A DNA stretch of 64,000 nt from Hirsutella rhossiliensis. Lineage: Eukaryota; Ascomycota; Sordariomycetes; Hypocreales; Ophiocordycipitaceae. Where the stretch lies: the NCBI RefSeq assembly GCF_020360975.1, contig NW_025408671.1, positions 1,488,001-1,552,000 of the forward strand, in the 5' to 3' direction. This document shows positions 33,517 through 44,300 of this stretch, one piece after another; the stretch's first letter is position 1; each line of letters starts with the position of its first letter. The translations under genes were made by a program, and so were the position numbers. The notes below the pieces were generated by a model. The model did no database searches, was not told the origin of the DNA, and worked only from the letters and a program-made list of their open reading frames with translations.

Positions 33517-34441
33517 TCGCATCCGCCATCTTCACCTGGTGGTGTTGGATCTCTTTCCTCGGCCGTCCTCGCTGACATATCAACGGCTCCGGATCGTGAA
33601 ATATTTTGCATTCTGAAATGTATTCACATTATGTACTTAAAATCACTTCTTGATAGAGGCTTTTGGCCAGACTTGAATCAACTGCTGTTGGTGGTCCTAA
33701 TCAACTGCACCTGCAACCATGGCTGAATGAGCTTGAGTGACGAGTTTGATTATTGACGGCATAGGTCGTCTCTGTCAGTATTTTACCTGGGGCAGACTTT
33801 CAAAAAGCCCCAACTCAGGTCGCTTTTTGGAATTTCAAAACCGCCACTGACACCCAGCCAAGCATCTTAGCCGCCCAGTATTTGGCCATCAGATTAAGAT
33901 TGCCTCCAGCTCCTGAGTATCTCTTGAATTTTCCAGGGCTCAAAGGGGGATGAGAATGAGGGTTTGAGAGCCCCGAGTTGCCTGAACTGCCCCGTGACGT
34001 GACTCTTCTCATGTGTAGCCGGCGAAAGTCGATGGTTTGGGAGTTGATGAAGTTGAGTGCTGGCGAGACGTTGTGTGTGCGACGTACCTTGTACGTACCT
34101 TGTACCAGGCATTAGCACAATCAGCCAATCAATCAGCAGCACCGCTTAGGTAATATCGCGCCAAGCCTGGCACATGATTGCTTCGCGACGTCACCAAGCA
34201 GCGACTGATTACATAACGCCTCCCGCTACTCTCCTCTAGTCTCGACTCCTGAGTCTTGACTCTGGATGCTTCAATACGCAAACCAAAGCTCCAACTTCTC
34301 CCCGGCATCTCACCCGACAAACCCCTCGCCTGGCTTCTCGACCGCTCCGTCCGACGCCCATCCAGCCCCTCCCCGATAGCGCCATAATCCCCCCGCAGGC
34401 CGCTCCCACCGGCGGGAGCCGCCAGGCCTGAACAAGGCAAC
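33517..34441. other. Intergenic region
   Basis: About 0.9 kb between the hydrophobin and channel genes. A GTACCTT direct repeat occurs at about 34085-34106. I see no gene. Confidence 0.5.
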
Positions 34442-37187
34442 ATGAACAGCAACGAAAACAACGAGACGTGCAGCCCGCAAGACTATGCCAAGCCGCCGTC
34501 CAAGAACCAAAAGGACCTCGAGGTCCAGCTGATCCTGTCCCTCGTCCTCGGCGTCTCTGCCCTGCTCGCCTTCTGCGTAAGCCGACGACTCGCCTCTCGT
34601 CGCCGCCGGCTCTGCTAACGCTGCCCAACCACGCAGTTTCTACGCCCTCGATGGCCGTTCCTCTATTCTGCGCGCAAGCGCCGGCTCGATACCAACGTCA
34701 GCCTGCCCACGCTTCCATCCTCCTTTTTCGGCTGGATCCCTAGGCTGTATAGGGTTACCGAGGACCAGGTCCTTGCGTCGGCTGGCCTCGACGCATTCGT
34801 GGTATGTTTGTTGTTTAAACGTCGAGTCTCAAGGTTCCTGACACGCGGCACCCCCTAGTTCCTGACCTTCTTCAAAATGGCGACCCGTCTCTTTTGCGTC
34901 ATGTCTTTTTTTGCCGTCGTCATTCTCTGGCCCATCAACCACCACTACCGCCACTTCCAACCAACCCTCGGACGCAGTCGGCCGCCAGATCGCCACGACG
35001 GTGACGGAGTGCCCGACGACAAGAGCGGCGAGCGCACCTACCTGTGGGCGTATGTCGTCTTTACCTACTTCTTTACTGGGCTGGCCCTCTACTCCATCAA
35101 CTGGGAGACGTTTCGCATTATCCACCTCCGACAGAAATATCTCGGCTCGCAGTCGACCGTCACGGACCGGACCTTTCGCTTGACGGGCATCCCGCCTGCC
35201 TACCGCTCCGAAGCCGACATCAGGCGCCTCATCGAGAAACTTGAGATTGGCCGCGTCGACTCGGTCACGCTGTGCCGCAAGTGGGGGGCGCTTGATGCCT
35301 TGATCGGACACAGGGACCAGACGCTGCGCAGGCTGGAGGCCGCGTGGGCCACGCTCCTGAAGAAGCAGGAGACGGGCCCCAAGCTGCACAGCGACTCCAC
35401 CCAGGCTCCCGGCCGCGACGATGGAGGCGACGAGGAGTCTGGCGACAATGCCCGTCTTCTCGCCAGCGACCCGCACCAGCCACACGTCTTCGAGGGCGAC
35501 CGGCCTCGGATCACCATTCGATACGGACCCCTCAAGATGCGCAGTCGCAAGGTTGACGCCATCGACTACTACGAGGAGAAGCTCCGCCGGATCGACGAAA
35601 AGGTCATCGAGGCTCGCAAGAAAGAGTACGAAGCCACCGACATGGCTCTGGTGACTATGGACTCGGTCAGGTCTTGCCTCATGCTCATCCAGGCCAGGAT
35701 AGACGCTCGGCCCGGCTGCCTCTTGACAAAGTCGACGCCGTCGCCGTCGGACCTGGTCTGGAAGAACACGTACTCGCCGCGCGGCGTCCGGAGGCTCAAG
35801 TCGTGGTCCATCACCTTGTTCATCACGGTCCTCACGCTCCTGTGGATCTTCCCGACCGCCTTCCTCGCCTCATGGCTAAGCATCTGCACCATCAAGCGCG
35901 TGCTGCCAACTTTTGCCCACTGGCTATCCCGCCACCCCATTATCCAAACGCTCTTCCAAAACGGCCTTCCAACCCTCGTCGTCTCCTTGCTCAACGTTGC
36001 CGTGCCGTACCTCTACGACTGGCTCTCCAACCACCAGGGCATGATTTCCCAAGGCGACGTGGAGCTGTCGGTGATATCCAAAAACTTCTTCTTTACCTTT
36101 TTCAACACCTTCTTCGTCTTTGCCGTGTCGCGAACCGGGTTCGACTTTTGGAGCGTCCTGCAAGACATGCTGAAGGACACGAGCAAGATCCCGGCCGCCA
36201 TTGCGGTCGACGTGGAAGATATGTCCATCTTCTACATCAGTTTCATCATGCTCCAAGGCATTGGGCTGATGCCGTTCCGGATCCTCGAGGTCGGCAGCGT
36301 GTTCCTGTATCCCACATATCGGATGATGTCGACGACGCCGCGCGACTTTGCCGAGCTCAAGAAGCCCCCCGTCTTCCAGTACGGCTTCTACCTGCCTACA
36401 TCGCTGCTCGTCTTCAACTTGTGCGTCATCTACAGCGTGCTCATGTGGGGCTTCGCCATCCTCGTCTTTGGGACCATTTATTTCGCGCTCGGATACCTGA
36501 CTTTCAAGTACATGGTGCTGTACGCAATGGACCAGCCGCAGCATGCGACGGGCGGCGCGTGGCGCATAATCTGCTACCGCATCGTCGTCGGTCTCATCGT
36601 GTTTGAGGTTGTCATGGTCGGGCAGATTGCATCGCTGTCGGCCTTTGTGCAGTCGGCGGCCATTCTTCCGCTTATCCCCTTTACGATTTGGTATAGCTAC
36701 TACTTTAAGCGGAGATTCGAGCCTCTGACAAGGTACATTGCCCTGCGCGCCATTAAGAGGCCAGGCAGGCAGGCCGCCGGGGACGAGGTCATTGTGGATT
36801 CTTCTGACGACGACTCGGACTCGTCGCAGCCATCGAGGGTCCCGCTGCGAAGGGGAAGCACCCTGGACGAGCTCAGGGAAAAGGGCTTGGTGTTTGTCAA
36901 TCCGAGTCTTGTCGTTCCGTAAGTTGGCCCAGCCTGAATGGCATTTGCCTCAGCCGCAGCGTCTTGTGAATACCAACTGACTCGGCCTTTGCAGCCTCCA
37001 AGGACCCTGGATATACAAGGACCCGCCCCCGTCGATACCGCCTGAAGACGGGGAGACCGAGCCCGAAGCAGATCGGTCGTCGCAGAGCCGGCCGGCGTTT
37101 GTGTTGCCTGATGTGGATAGTTCGCTGGGCATTGGCGATGACAACGTATGGGTAGACAATGGGAGGGGGAGTAGAAGGTACAGGTAA
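34442..37187 (+). CDS. CSC1/TMEM63-like calcium-permeable osmosensitive channel (DUF221 family)
   Basis: Mechanosensitive cation channel of a cell membrane, opened by osmotic or membrane stress. Four exons (34442-34576, 34637-34801, 34859-36918, 36995-37187) join in frame to 850 residues, the family length. Domains in order: N-terminal helix LILSLVLGVSALLAFC and two more helices ending with LYSINWETFRIIHLRQKYL (RSN1_TM region, about 1-185); a cytosolic domain from TFRLTGIPPAYRSEADI (about residue 204) to MDSVRSCLMLIQA (PHM7_cyt type); then the pore domain from about residue 400, with DLVWKNTYSPRGVRRLKSW, followed by many hydrophobic helices to about residue 710. The tail is charged, with a DDDSDS run and a final Pro/Glu-rich exon. 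The family is related to TMC and anoctamin proteins. All introns are GT..AG. The reading is intact and a working channel is likely. Confidence 0.95.
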
Positions 37188-37819
37188 ATTGCTTCATGAG
37201 ACTGCCACCGAGCCTGGAAATGAGAGACGAACGATATGCTGGCGCTTCGAGCCTTGTTTCAGCACTGGTTTATTATGCCTGAAGGGAGCAAGGGTTTCTT
37301 GCCTTGATGTTATACCAAGTACATACGCACATGCACTGCAGTGGATGAGAAGCTGGAAGCAGTCTATAGGCAAACATATTTTTTGCATCAAATGAATGTC
37401 TTTGAGGATCGTGGTTTTCCTGGCCCCCCTTTTATGCGAAGGAGGAACGGCCCAGGAACCCAACACGGGCGGCAAGAACCTGGACGAGGCTGATCCACCC
37501 GAGGCAGGCTCCGACGATGAAGACTCGAAGCTGAACCACCTCGCCTCATCCACCTAAGATTGCCACCACCCAGCTCGATCCTCGCATCGGCGTGGACGCC
37601 TGCTACTGCCGTACCTACAGCTCTTTGTCTCCGTGCCGATCGCCTTTATTGTTTTGAACAAACTCCCCTCTCAAATCGCAAGCCGCCTCTGCCTGGGAGG
37701 CAGCCATCAAGACGTCTTGGCAGATCCTCGTCTCGCGCGGCGTTGCAGGGACCCGGCCCCGGAAGCAATCGACGGGCCCCTCGCAGCCACCGACGCCGGA
37801 GGAGAGAGCACTGGGCACC
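37188..37819. other. Intergenic region before the F-box gene
   Basis: Frames here include a coding-like stretch (SAWEAAIKTSWQILVSRG at about 37681-37735) in the same frame as the proposed F-box start but cut from upstream sequence by a TGA at 37655-37657. It may be an unrecognised 5' part of the F-box gene. Otherwise I see no gene. Confidence 0.4.
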
Positions 37820-40184
37820 ATGGCCCTCGTGGCGCTCATCTCGAGCGGCAGCGCAAGGCTTCGCGCCCTGCCGGGTCGAGAGGCCGACGTGGAAAAGATC
37901 CCCGAAAGCATGTGCACAGGCCACGAGAGCGACTACGACGGTGAGGACGAGAGGGCCGCGGTTCTGGTAGAGAGGGCGCTGACGGGTAGTGCGCGTCACG
38001 TCAGGCAAGCCGAGCTCGATGAAGGTTCCGACAGAGATTATACAGCAGATATACCTTCTCCTGACCCCCGGCGACTTCAACGCCGCGCGCCACAGCTGCC
38101 GGTCGTGGTTCGTCGCGAGCCTCAACCGCGTGCTGCTCATGGAGATGCTCAGGAAGGGCGGATGGTAGAGCAGCATCCTGCGGATCCTGTCGCCCATGAA
38201 CGTGGCAAGGTCGCCGGGCCTCAACCAGGAGCGCATCATGAGCAAATGGATCTCGAGGGAGTGCAATCTTTCCGACCCCAGGCAGCGCGCCTTCGCCGAG
38301 GTTGGACACACCGACTTTGGCGACATGGTGCAAATGACCAAGGCCGGCAGCCTGCACGGCGCCGTGACGTTTACCGTGAGCCTCTGCGGAAGGTATGTCA
38401 CGGCGACGCACGGCCAGATTGCCCACGTCTACGAGCTCAACCACGTCTGTCCCCCGGGCCGGTCGGCGTGGTCGATTCCCCTGCGGCGCCGGCAGGGCAT
38501 GCCCCTGGGCTTCCTGCGTCCTGTCACGACTGTGGTCTGTCCCCGACGCATTATATCGTGCAGCATGGACACGTCGGCCGGGCGCTACGCCATTGCGTTC
38601 CTCATGGACGGACGGGTGGGCATGGTGTGCGACATTGTGCGCGAGGGCCAGAGGTGGCCCAAGTCGCCGTGCCCTCCAGCCTCGAACGAGAGCTCGGCCC
38701 CGGCCTCTGGCACGACGTCTCCTCACCCGGCAGCAAAAGCGTCGAGGTCGTGCGTCTGCCACGAGCGCTCGCCGCACCGCTCGCCGCGCGTCGAGGGCGG
38801 GCAACGGTCTGTCTACCGGAACATTTGCCACGCAGACGACCCTCCACGATCCGTGGCGATATGCCCGCAACGAAACTGCGTGGCCTTTGGGTGCGGCGGC
38901 GGCATCGAGCTGCACTGGGTCGATGCCCTGGCGGGCCAGGACCTCAGCCGCTGGTTCCCCCTCTCCTCTGCAAGCGACTTTCTTTACTTCTTGCCGGCTC
39001 GGCGGGGGCTGGATACGGCCAAGAGACTCAGGCTCATCAGCTCGGCAGCCGCCCTCGCGAATACAATCGACTCGATCGGCGACATACTCCATGGATTCGG
39101 CACAAGCCTTCTCGGATCCGGCAGCTCGGCGGTCGTGTCGCTGACAACCTCGGTCCCGGGCCAGCCATTGAGCAGCCAAGGCCCGCTCCCGGCGGGGGCT
39201 CTGCCGGACTGGGCCACGCCGAGGCGGCCGAGCGGTCTCCTGGGCGGCGACGAGAGACATGTAGACCACTTCCGCAGGGTCTCGGCGGGGAGCGCGGACC
39301 ACTACCGCGCGGTGCCCCTGAGCGACGGATACCACATCTTGTTTACGGATCCCAGGACGGGCAACCTCTGCCTCGGGACGGATGCCCCGGTGGGCTCCCT
39401 GACTCGTCTGCTGCGCAAGGTATGGTTCCGACCACCGGCAGCCGCCGTCTCGCCAGCGCCGATCCTGTATGCCGCCGGGGCAGATACTCGCCACGGGGTG
39501 CGCGTGGTGGCTTCATTTGCGGCCGGAGGAGCCGCGGAGGCGACGGAGCAGGCGGCAACATATCGCCAGGTGGTGGTGTTTTACTCTGTGCCACCAGACT
39601 TGTTCCACGACACGACCCCGGGGGTTGTCGTCTCCCCGCCGTCGGCGGGTGAATCGGCTGCGGGAAATGCGGCGTGGCAGCCCGACGAAAGCTACCGTGC
39701 CGTCGACATCTTTAGCGAGCCCTTTCAGAGCAGCACGGCGTACCCCATCGAGATCAGCGGACAAGCAGTAGCGACGTGCAGCCAGCTGAGCGAGCTGGCG
39801 CTGGAATCGTCGCCCGAGATGATCATCTGGGCCTTTAGCGCCGAGGGCTGGGCCAAGACGTGGGCGGTGGAGGCGGGCGGCTCCGAGGCCTACACCAAGA
39901 CGACGGTGCAGCGAGACGGGAGCGTGCGGCGCATCGACTACGAAGGAGACGTTGCCATGGTGGAGGGCGACGAGGAGGAAGACGGCCGGTGGGACGCGGG
40001 CCTCGTGTACCTCCAGAGGTATGACGGGGCGGCGGGCAGCACGCCCGTCGAGGCAGAGTCTCCGCCGCAGGGCTACTTTGCGCGCAGGAGGCCCCGGGGG
40101 GGCGAGCGGATGAGCGGGACGGTGAGCGTCGACTTGGTGGAGGAGGTGCAGGGCATCGTGAGGCTTGATGTGGAGTTGCGGTAG
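37820..40184 (+). CDS. F-box protein, interrupted by one in-frame TAG
   Basis: F-box proteins bring targets to SCF ubiquitin ligases. Best model: 37820-37940 joined to 37990-40184 (49-bp GTGAGG..GTAG intron), 772 codons including the stop. The F-box is [17 protein letters not shown] followed by [16 protein letters not shown]. Shortly after it, TAG at 38166-38168 interrupts the frame between RKGGW and SSILRILSP; translation could only resume from ATG 38196 or beyond. The 660 codons after the stop are open and well conserved in style, with repeated strand-like blocks ([44 protein letters not shown]) that suggest a beta-propeller target-binding part. A TGG-to-TAG change would explain the stop. 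No plausible intron removes it. It may be a very young pseudogene, a sequencing error or read-through; the 5' end is also uncertain. Confidence 0.66.
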
Positions 40185-40415
40185 CGGAGCGAGACAAATG
40201 GGCTTGCAGGGGTGAGGATGACGAGGGACACCTGTTGATGGCTGCCCTGTGGGAGAGGGCTACGTTACAGACCTTGATGAATATTGATTGCTCCGTCCCC
40301 CGACTGCCCTGGCCTGGCCGATATTCCTGAGAAGAGAGAGCGCGCTGCCTTGGCGGCAGTGTACATGATTGGACGATGACAGTGGGAACAGACAAGCATG
40401 ACGGTGCCCTGTCTG

Positions 40416-41495
40416 CTAGACGTTTCGCACCGGCAGGGGCTCGCGCCCTTGGGGGGCCGGGTCCTTGGTCAGGGAGTTCTGGCAGGAGCCCGAGGCGGCA
40501 AACTCTTGCAGGTTGCGCATGGTCGACTCGGCAATCTCGGTGAGGGCCTCGACGGTGAAGAAGGCCTGGTGGCCGCAGACGAGGACGTTGGGAAAGGTCA
40601 TGAGGCGCATGAGGACGTCGTCCTGGATGATGTCGGCCGAGTGGTCGTCGTAGAAGAGGGCGCCCTCGGCCTCGTAGACGTCGAGGGCGAGGGCGCCGAG
40701 GCGGTTGGTCTTGAGGGCGCGGATGACGGCGTGGGTGTCGACGAGGCCGCCGCGCGACGTGTTGACGAGCATGAGGCCGGGCTTGACGCGGGCGAGGGCG
40801 GCGTCGTCGATGAGGTGGCGGGTGGCGTCGGTCAGCGGGCAGTGCAGGCTGAGGATGTCGCAGGCCGGGAGCAGGTCGTCGAGCGACACGTAGGTGCCGC
40901 CGACGCGGGCGAGGGCGTCGGGGCGGGGGACGGGGTCGTGGGCGAGGACGCGGCAGCCGAAGGCGGCGAGGAGGGCGGCGGTGGCGAGGCCGATGCGGCC
41001 GGTGCCGACGATGCCGACGGTCTTGCCGCGCAGGGTGTGGCCGAGCAGGCCGTCGAGGGAGAAGTTGCCCTCGCGGACGCGGTTGTAGGCGCGGTGGGTG
41101 CGGCGGTTGAGGGTCTGGATGAGGGCGACGGCGAACTCGGCGACGGCGTCGGGGGCGTAGGCGGGCACGTTGGCGACGACGAGGCGGCGGCGGCGGGCGG
41201 CGGCGAGGTCGACGTTGTTGAAGCCGGCGCAGCGCAGCAGGACGGCGCCGACGCCGAGGTCGGCCAGGGCGTCGACGACGGCGGCCGAGACGGTGTCGTT
41301 GACGAAGACGCACACGGCGTCGGCGCCGGCGGCGAGGGCCGTCGTCTCGGGCGACAGCGGGAAGTCGTGGTAGGTGATGTCGATGGGGACCGGCGACGAG
41401 GGCCGGGGCCGGGGCCGGGGCTGGGCCTGGGCCTGGGCGGCCCGGTCGAGGTGGTGTCGGTCGTAGGCCTTTGCGCTGAAGACGGAGAGCTTCAT
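40416..41495 (-). CDS. D-lactate dehydrogenase-like D-2-hydroxyacid dehydrogenase
   Basis: NAD-dependent oxidoreductase that interconverts a 2-oxoacid and its D-2-hydroxyacid, here most like fermentative D-lactate dehydrogenases. One exon, 359 residues. The nucleotide-binding motif is TVGIVGTGRIGLATAALL with HDP as the NAD-favouring acidic end of the second strand. Catalytic residues are visible in order: Arg in LVNTSRGGLVD, Glu in DVYEAEGALFYDD, and His in LVCGHQAFFT. The block RCAGFNNVDL and the YDRHHLD-type start are characteristic of the D-LDH subgroup. ATG 41495 was chosen because it starts MKLSVFSAKAYDR, the normal family start; upstream extension is not conserved in style. A Gln/Pro/Arg-rich insert at residues 20-35 is odd. 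The gene looks functional. It converges with the F-box gene, 231 bp apart. Confidence 0.94.
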   Translation of the reverse strand: MKLSVFSAKAYDRHHLDRAAQAQAQPRPRPRPSSPVPIDITYHDFPLSPETTALAAGADAVCVFVNDTVSAAVVDALADLGVGAVLLRCAGFNNVDLAAARRRRLVVANVPAYAPDAVAEFAVALIQTLNRRTHRAYNRVREGNFSLDGLLGHTLRGKTVGIVGTGRIGLATAALLAAFGCRVLAHDPVPRPDALARVGGTYVSLDDLLPACDILSLHCPLTDATRHLIDDAALARVKPGLMLVNTSRGGLVDTHAVIRALKTNRLGALALDVYEAEGALFYDDHSADIIQDDVLMRLMTFPNVLVCGHQAFFTVEALTEIAESTMRNLQEFAASGSCQNSLTKDPAPQGREPLPVRNV

Positions 41496-41892
41496 GGTTA
41501 GGGGTTGTTGCGGCTTTTGTCTTGGGCGGGCGGGAGAGGATGATGGATGATGACATGAGGGGGGAGGGGAGGAGACTGACTGACTCACAGAGTCACAAGT
41601 GGAGGCGCTCCTCGTCACATGCCAACGGCCCCCGTCGTCGCACATGTATGGCGGCGTCTGTGATAATATCATCCTCGCGAGATTTATCAAGGACGCGGGA
41701 TCTACGCATGCGATTCGTGTGCCGTGGCCCAGCATGCACCGCAGCAGCGGCAGCAGGAGCAGCGGCACCAGCACCAGCACCACCAGCACCAGCACCACAG
41801 CGAAGAGGAGACGCGCCCGAGAATGACTGCAAAGTAATTACTCCCCAGCTCGCATAGCGTGGGATTGACTGCTAGTCTGCCTGAAGGGCGCT
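41496..41892. other. Intergenic region upstream of the dehydrogenase gene
   Basis: About 0.4 kb, holding the dehydrogenase promoter and a CAGCAC-type low-complexity repeat at about 41738-41805. No gene is seen. Confidence 0.5.
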
Positions 41893-42183
41893 TTAGGCTT
41901 GCTTGGGGCAATTCCGCCGAAAGCCATACAAAGCCCTGACTTTGCACCTAAACCACGTCTCCACCTTTGAAAGGTCCGCCTTGCATGCATCGAGACTTTT
42001 TCCAGCTTCCTGGAGGCACTTGGCCTGCGGCGCTTCCTGGACACCCGGGGTTGTCCTCACCATGATGCACCGTAGAAGATCCTCAATCTGCCCTGGGCTG
42101 CATTCCTGCTCCGTAGATGCCCAATTTTCGCAGCTTGGGCACTGATCAAGGACGTTATAAACCTCTTCTGCAGCTTCCGGCAA
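41893..42183 (-). pseudogene. Detached Cys-rich cassette, second copy of the upstream protein's C-terminal unit
   Basis: A 96-codon frame without ATG. It holds eight Cys, the last seven spaced 9-10-16-10-12-11, compared with 9-11-16-10-12-11 in the C-terminal unit of the 657-residue protein just upstream, and both end in C-P-K-Q. Residues such as AEEVYNVLDQC (versus AEIYKALSQC) and GVQEAPQAKC (versus GVQKEAQQGC) also match. It is therefore a diverged duplicate. It follows directly after a second copy of the linker that precedes the first unit, so it was probably once part of the same protein, now cut off by a TAG and an AT-rich spacer. An alternative is that the spacer is an intron and the unit is still translated. 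Confidence 0.62.
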
Positions 42184-42326
42184 AGCTTTCTTTACGCCTA
42201 CCTCTACTTACTCCGTAATACTTTATTTTTTTTATATACGTACGAGAATCTTACTAGGAACGATATATAATAAAGTAGTATAGTAATTTAGTAGGTTTAG
42301 GTTTTAGCATACTTTACGGACCTTAG
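42184..42326. other. AT-rich spacer
   Basis: About 140 bp, strikingly AT-rich (runs of T, TATATA, AATAATAAAG) in a GC-rich neighbourhood. It separates the two Cys-rich cassettes. It contains a TACTCCGTA 9-mer (42209-42217) and donor-like GTAAAGTATG on the minus strand. Confidence 0.7.
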
Positions 42327-44300
42327 CTAATGTGCCACCGTATGAAGGGCTTCCTCCGGCGGCGCGGTATTCTGGCTGCCGACCTGGGCCACGGATTCTG
42401 TAACCTGGTTTGGCGTGGGACCCGCCCCTTGCTTGGGGCACTCTTGCCGAAAGACCCGCAAAGCCTCAATATTGCATGAATAGAACAACCGAGAGGTTTG
42501 TTCCGTCTTCCAGCAGTCAATGAACACATCTTGAGCTTTTTTGTAGCACCCTTGCTGCGCCTCCTTCTGGACACCCAAGTTCGTATTCCGCATCATGCAC
42601 GGGTGATAGACGTGCGCGACCGTGTTAAAGTAGCAAGTCTCACTAATTATTTGTGAATCCAGGCAACTGTTGAACTTTTTTTCGGCGTCTGGAAGGCACT
42701 GAGAGAGAGCTTTATAAATCTCTGCCAGTTCTTCGGTAAAGTCGTCCTCTTCGGTCCCCCATCGCCCTTCGTCGCACTGCTGATAAGTACGACTGGCGCG
42801 ATCTCCACACGTCTGATTGGCTTCGTTAAGGTTCTCGCAGTAACCCCGCGAATCAAAAGCACGATCGAAACAAGTAGACTTATGACCGGAAGAGTCTTTG
42901 GGGAGCTGGAGACGACATATTATATAGTTCTTTGAATCCTTTGGATCAGCATAGAGCTGGGAACACTGGTCGTGAGTGCGGGGCTTCTGCTGATTCTCTG
43001 GGGCCGACTCGGGCTGTCCTGGGCCCTGCTCCAACGCGGAGCCTTTATCCTTGGACGGCTGGGAGACCTCCTTTGGCGCCGTGTTTTGGACGTCGACCGG
43101 GGCCACGGAACCCACGGAGCCCTCGGATCCTCCAACCTGGTTTGGCGGGGGACCAGCCGCTTGCTCACCGCAGTCTTCATCTGGCTCTGGCACGTCGCTC
43201 TCCTCCCGGGCGGGAGGGCTTTGCTGCCTCGCGTCGCCGTCCCCGGGCGCAACGACGGCATCGTCCGTGTTGCTTTCGGGGCTCCCTTGCAAAGCAGCGC
43301 CTGAGGGTTTCTCGCCGGGCGCAATGCTGGGCTTGGTGCCGGTGCTAATGCTGCCATCCTTGGGTCCCGACTCACTGGGCACCTCCTTGGGCCGTTGGGC
43401 GGCCTGGGGTGCAGCAGGCTGAGCCATGGGGATGTTGTTGCTCGACTCGGCCGCCTGACCGATAAAACTGGAAACAGTTTTCGCAAGGCCCCTTTCCATC
43501 TGATTCTGGCCCGCCAAGTTCCGAGTCGTTTTAACCACGATATACTCGACGTCTTCAGCAGCAGATTGAGGGTCGAGGTTCCCGATTTCCCAAGTATAAG
43601 TCGTGAACAGCTGAATGGAAAGGAAAGGAAACAAGTACAGGGCGGCTGAAACGGAGGAGCTGATAAACTGAAGATTGTAGTTTCGAAACGCCAGGTCGTA
43701 GGCGAATGGAACGCAAGCCCTGCATATATCGGTTGAACAAGCGCGCGAGGGATTAAAGGCTTGAAATTGTCGCTTGGAAAGAGGCTGAAGGGTCTCGGAA
43801 TCATTGCCGGCGGCCTCATTGACACTGCTCATGGCAGACTCGGCGATGCTTCGAACATTTTCCTTGGACTCTCCGGCGGCGGCGGCGGCGGCGGCGGCGG
43901 CGATGGCAGCGGTAGAGGCAGTGTCATTCTGCAGAGTAACATCGGTCACTCCCTTGATGGCAGAGATAATGACGGCGACTTGGGTCGCGTTGCTGTTGGC
44001 GGCGTCGGCGGCAGCCTTGCCGACGTCACCGATGGCCTTGACGACGTCGTCCATTTTCACCTCGTCGCCTTTCCCAAGGTCCTTGGCGGCTTCCTGTGAA
44101 ATCTGCTCGGCAACGTCCTGGGAAAGACCAACTTTCTCCAGGTTCTCGGCCACCTCCGTGGCGACTTGCTCCGCCTGGACCGGAGCCGGCACCGGCGGCA
44201 AGGCGGAGCCGGCAGCGGTATTGCTGTCGGACCCGGCCGGCATGGCATAGACGGTCGGCTGAACAGCTGCGACAGCAGCGAAAAGGAATGAGTATTTCAT
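42327..44300 (-). CDS. Secreted modular protein: Ala-rich helical part plus C-terminal 14-Cys region
   Basis: I do not recognise the family. One exon, 657 residues from ATG 44300. Residues 1-19 are a signal peptide (KYSFLFAAVAAV, ending VYA). Residues about 25-175 are Ala/Glu/Lys/Val-rich and should be helical, with a run of nine Ala. A Kex2-type LSKR at about residue 177 would release the N-terminal part. It is followed by CSTDICRAC and a hydrophobic stretch (SAALYLFPFLSIQLF). Residues about 270-440 are a disordered Pro/Ser/Glu-rich linker. Residues about 445-635 carry 14 Cys. The linker element PNQV...QNTAP occurs twice, before and after the Cys region. Another copy of the last Cys unit lies downstream. 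A secreted, possibly host- or wall-facing role is inference only. No transmembrane anchor is evident at the C-terminus. Confidence 0.77.
   Translation of the reverse strand: MKYSFLFAAVAAVQPTVYAMPAGSDSNTAAGSALPPVPAPVQAEQVATEVAENLEKVGLSQDVAEQISQEAAKDLGKGDEVKMDDVVKAIGDVGKAAADAANSNATQVAVIISAIKGVTDVTLQNDTASTAAIAAAAAAAAAGESKENVRSIAESAMSSVNEAAGNDSETLQPLSKRQFQAFNPSRACSTDICRACVPFAYDLAFRNYNLQFISSSVSAALYLFPFLSIQLFTTYTWEIGNLDPQSAAEDVEYIVVKTTRNLAGQNQMERGLAKTVSSFIGQAAESSNNIPMAQPAAPQAAQRPKEVPSESGPKDGSISTGTKPSIAPGEKPSGAALQGSPESNTDDAVVAPGDGDARQQSPPAREESDVPEPDEDCGEQAAGPPPNQVGGSEGSVGSVAPVDVQNTAPKEVSQPSKDKGSALEQGPGQPESAPENQQKPRTHDQCSQLYADPKDSKNYIICRLQLPKDSSGHKSTCFDRAFDSRGYCENLNEANQTCGDRASRTYQQCDEGRWGTEEDDFTEELAEIYKALSQCLPDAEKKFNSCLDSQIISETCYFNTVAHVYHPCMMRNTNLGVQKEAQQGCYKKAQDVFIDCWKTEQTSRLFYSCNIEALRVFRQECPKQGAGPTPNQVTESVAQVGSQNTAPPEEALHTVAH

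Noticed and set aside
38001..39494. Long minus-strand open frame (497 codons) opposite the F-box gene
   Set aside because: A shadow of a GC-rich coding strand; Arg/Gly/Ala-rich without domain motifs.
39835..41556. Minus-strand open frame of 573 codons over the dehydrogenase gene
   Set aside because: Shadow frame: long runs of Arg and Pro, while the neighbouring frame holds the intact dehydrogenase.
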